Source: Cardinalis cardinalis
Taxonomy: Eukaryota > Chordata > Aves > Passeriformes > Cardinalidae
Assembly: GCA_014549065.1 (NCBI GenBank)
Contig: JACDOX010000040.1
Span: forward strand, 2,083,231-2,147,230
Reading direction: 5' to 3'
Length of the DNA stretch: 64,000 nt
In this document: positions 60,805 to 64,000 of the stretch, in pieces
Layout: each line of letters opens with the position of its first letter
How positions within the stretch are numbered: the first letter of the stretch is position 1
The notes under the pieces: model-generated
What the model saw: only the letters and a program-made list of their open reading frames with translations
The model's database searches: none
Told to the model about the DNA's origin: nothing
Made by a program: the position numbers and the translations under genes

Positions 60805-63800
60805 CTGAAAAAAAAGTGATACTTTTGATAGTTTGTATATTGCATTTCTATTTCTATAAAACNTGGGGGTTTTAATATCTTTATGAAAAAAGTATCAATG
60901 TGAAAGAGCAACAGGAAGTAAAGCACTACAGTTTCATACAAACATCCCGCATGTAGTGTGAACACTCAACATATGAAAGGTTGAAATATTTAAAAGAATG
61001 GCTTGTGCTTCGCAAGTTTTGGTAAGTTTTCCTTATTCNGATCATAAATACGACATATCAGAGAACAATTATAAAGCAGGGTCCTGGGCTAGTGTAATAA
61101 ACTTAAAGAGTTGCTGGAATTCTCTACAGTTTTACAACACTAATGACAATGATACTACACTTCAGGAAAAAAGCATTTCATAATGTAGAACTTTATAAGC
61201 AATAAATAGATACAATCACTTCTCTCTTCCTTGTTTCCCGGTTGTCAAAGCTTCTCTTTTTTTCTTTAAANAAAATCGATAGAAAGAGTAAGATGAATTT
61301 TACAAGATTGAAACAAGTGAAAACTGGAATTTACATATGGTCAAGAAACCAGCATTAATAGACCAGANATTGCCACTGGGTCTTTAAGAACTGTTAGCAA
61401 AGAGGATGTTGAGCTTTATGTCTCATTCCAAACAGAGCTCCCCAGCAGCATGTCGAACCACTCTAAAATCATGCTGACTCTATGGTTCAGCACTGACTCA
61501 GATCTGGAAGTGACATTCACTGAATCATCACCACCACTTCCTTCAGCAAGATTACATTTAGGTTTNTCTACCAATTTCTCTAAGTCCACCACTCACACTA
61601 AATAAATTATTGAGGAAAAAGTAACTAACTGCTGGTAAAAATGATCCTTTANTATTTAATCACAAAAAATTCTTATTTCCTTGCATACCCTTCTTTTTTC
61701 AATAAAATTCCTTCCACCACAGTAACACCTTAAATTTTTAATCATCAGAGTCCAACTTACACGGNCCTATTGTCCTATTTGCTGTGTGAAAGCAGCAGCC
61801 ATTCATAGAAACTTTGACTTTCCAGGGACTGCTACAGGCAGTCAGTCACTTGTGTAATCTAATACGTACATTCAGGCTGTGATAACACTNAAAATCCAAA
61901 GCCATGGATCAGAATACCATTAAGACAGTTACTGACACACAACAAAAAGGTAAATTCTCTCCTAAACAGTTTAAAATACCTGTGTATAACCAAAGACAAT
62001 AGGCAGATACCGGCAGAATGGGAAGCAGGGAAAAACGAGTCAGTACTGATNACACGATGACTAATAGACTTAAGTAATTTCCAGATATATGACTTAATGA
62101 ATTTAGGTGTGTCCTAAAAAACACATAGCAGATGTATTATAGGAAGGAATCTAACGACATTAGAAAAATACTGCAGGAGGACAGAAAGCTAAGTGGGTGC
62201 CTACTCACTGACTATTCATATGCAANAATTATTTTCTAAGGACTACACATCATTAAGTATTATATCATGTGCAGGTTAAAATTAAAATATTCAACACCAG
62301 CTTTCAACCAGGAGTCAAGAGGGGTACTTANGGAATAGGCTTTACCCCGCCTATCACAGACCTTGGTTTTACACCACATTCATCCTACCTGTAATGCATT
62401 TGAAATTTGCAACATCCATCCTCTGTTGTTTCTATTTATTTCTTTTCAGGGAAAAAAAACTGAATGAAAACTAGGTTTTCATTCTAAAATTACATTAAAG
62501 AAACGCACTTAAAAGTGTGAATTCCAAAAATAGTTGAAAGTATTAACTGGCCAGAAAAACAACTCCTTCAACATCAGTAACTTCACTGTAGAAAATTTCA
62601 CATTACACTAGANGATTGAAGTTGCAAGCAGAAGTCTTTACACAGAAACATGGATTACTTTCAGGCAATCTAGGGTCAGGTCATTTAGCACCTTGAACAA
62701 AGGACCAAACGATATTGGAGTGCTGCTTTGGGAAGGCAATGCAGAGTACAGAGAGCAGCATTTGATACTTTTGAAATAACCTTACTGAGTAGTCTGTGAG
62801 AGCAGCAGTTCCCAGGCACTAAAAGCTTCATGTAATGTTTCAAGCAATTCCTAGGGCCCAGAACCATGAGAACCTCAGGAATATACAAACATGAAGAAAA
62901 CATGAACAGGATTGTCTAGGCAATGCTATTAACAATGGCTGCAGTTCAAGCTTCCTTAAGAATTTCTTTATGTCTAAAGGTACACCATAAGCCTGAACCT
63001 TCAATTGTAATGGCTTTGCAGTTATGGACTCCTCTATAGTCCTTCTTCTGCCTCCCAGTGAGTGCTGAGTGCTGCTGAAACTCAGCTTCAGCTGGCTGTT
63101 TCTTACTCAGGAGCAGGCCCCTTTCATGGAATTCTTNAAAGCACATGCAATGAAGGATATAGAAGACTTCATAACATCTGCATGATATTCCTGCCTTTGC
63201 TGTGGCCTGCAGAAAAGCTCACCAGGCAGCCACAAATAAACACTCTTCACTAACAGCACAAAGAGCATCTCTCCTTGCTGCATTCCATAAGCAAAGGACA
63301 TAAGAGTGAAAGAACAGTTTCACTGGATATGTGCCTCAAAAAGATGGCCCCTCAAACCACCTTGATACATTTCCAGTTATGCCCTTTTCTTTTTCATTTA
63401 TTTTCTTTTATTCCCATTATGTTAAAAAATTAAGTAGAAGGTACAGAACTGGCTTTCTAACTATACATCTCTGAGCTGCTTCTGAGTGTTGTTTAGTAAC
63501 TNCCCTTGAAAACCTCAGATTTTATGACACGACCTTCTGACACAAATATCAATGAGCTTGTAAATGATTCAGCCTTGGATTTTTTTTCACAGGAAACACA
63601 AAGGACAAATAGTATATAAAAATATATTTGCCTTATTGAGTCATATCAACACTTACTAGCCTGGCATCCTATCTCCAACAGTAGTCAGTAACATATGACT
63701 AAGTGAAAGCATAAATAGAGGTATCACATAGTGAAACCTCTCAAATACTCTGTCTCAAACAATCTAGCTCCTGAATCCCTTTTAGTTGTGATCTATCCTT

Positions 63801-64000
63801 TTTGAGGAGACCAGAAATACACACATAATTCAAGATGCAGCATCACTGATACATACAGCTGTACAATTTGTAATTGCACTCTCATTCTTGTTCTCTGTTT
63901 CTCTCCTGACAATTCTTTTTATTCCCGTTTGGTTAACTGAACATTGAGTTGAGTCAGTGGAACTGCTCTGTCATTGTCAATTTGTACTTTAANGGCATTA
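60805..64000 (-). other. 5' intron of CFAP54, no exon found
   Basis: About 3.2 kb upstream of the first visible exon. I looked on the reverse strand for the sequence that should precede EYKLALQQ and found none, so the first exons lie farther upstream. It is mostly AT-rich unique-looking sequence. Short frames near 62685-63300 show no recognisable protein. A weakly CR1-like patch lies near 63800-63900. Confidence 0.6.

Noticed and set aside
63760..63900. CR1 antisense copy
   Set aside because: A few phrases resemble CR1, but divergence is too great to support a call.
1..64000. CRISPR array, operon or bacterial defence system
   Set aside because: No regularly spaced direct repeats or compact gene runs exist. 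The intron-rich gene and CR1 repeats show vertebrate nuclear DNA.

Overview
The window is intronic-looking, AT-rich vertebrate DNA. It carries one recognisable gene, on the minus strand and open at both ends: CFAP54 (cilia and flagella associated protein 54), a very large protein of the central-pair apparatus of motile cilia and sperm flagella. I reconstructed 47 coding exons by reading the reverse strand, matching peptides to CFAP54 as I know it, and requiring GT/AG borders and matching codon phase at every junction. Together they give 6,270 coding bases, or 2,090 codons, in one uninterrupted frame. The first exons (start codon, promoter) lie beyond base 64000 and the last ones (C-terminus, 3' UTR) lie before base 1. 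The human protein is about 3,100 residues, so roughly two thirds is here.

The organism is most likely a bird, probably a songbird. The dispersed repeats are CR1 LINE fragments with the typical avian 3' end. There is a tRNA-Ile-derived SINE with a CR1-like tail, resembling the TguSINE1 type described in passerines, and one avian-type solo LTR. Intron lengths (about 80 bp to 3.2 kb) also suit a compact avian gene. Species cannot be decided from this sequence.

Layout, in the direction of transcription (high to low coordinates): 64000-60805 is 5' intron with no exon found. 60804-53420 encodes the conserved N-terminal region. 52728-38399 encodes the helical middle part, with a solo LTR at 43795-44375. 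36149-32364 encodes a segment with a fibronectin-III-like stretch, next to two opposed CR1 pieces at 36590-37970. 30320-20107 encodes further helical repeat-like sequence, with CR1 copies at 24874 and 23420. 19151-14842 carries two basic Ser/Lys/Pro-rich linkers around a conserved helical exon. 14176-8560 is a dense exon cluster. 6992-368 holds the last five exons, with a CR1 copy at 3080-3415, a local tandem duplication at 5363-5610 and a perfect 17-bp inverted repeat at 6094-6132.

I found no second protein gene on either strand, no functional tRNA or rRNA gene, no CRISPR array and no prokaryote-type system. The other open frames are short and are best explained as chance frames in introns or as repeat remnants. 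I did not find an undescribed system. The most useful results are the exon model and the repeat annotation.
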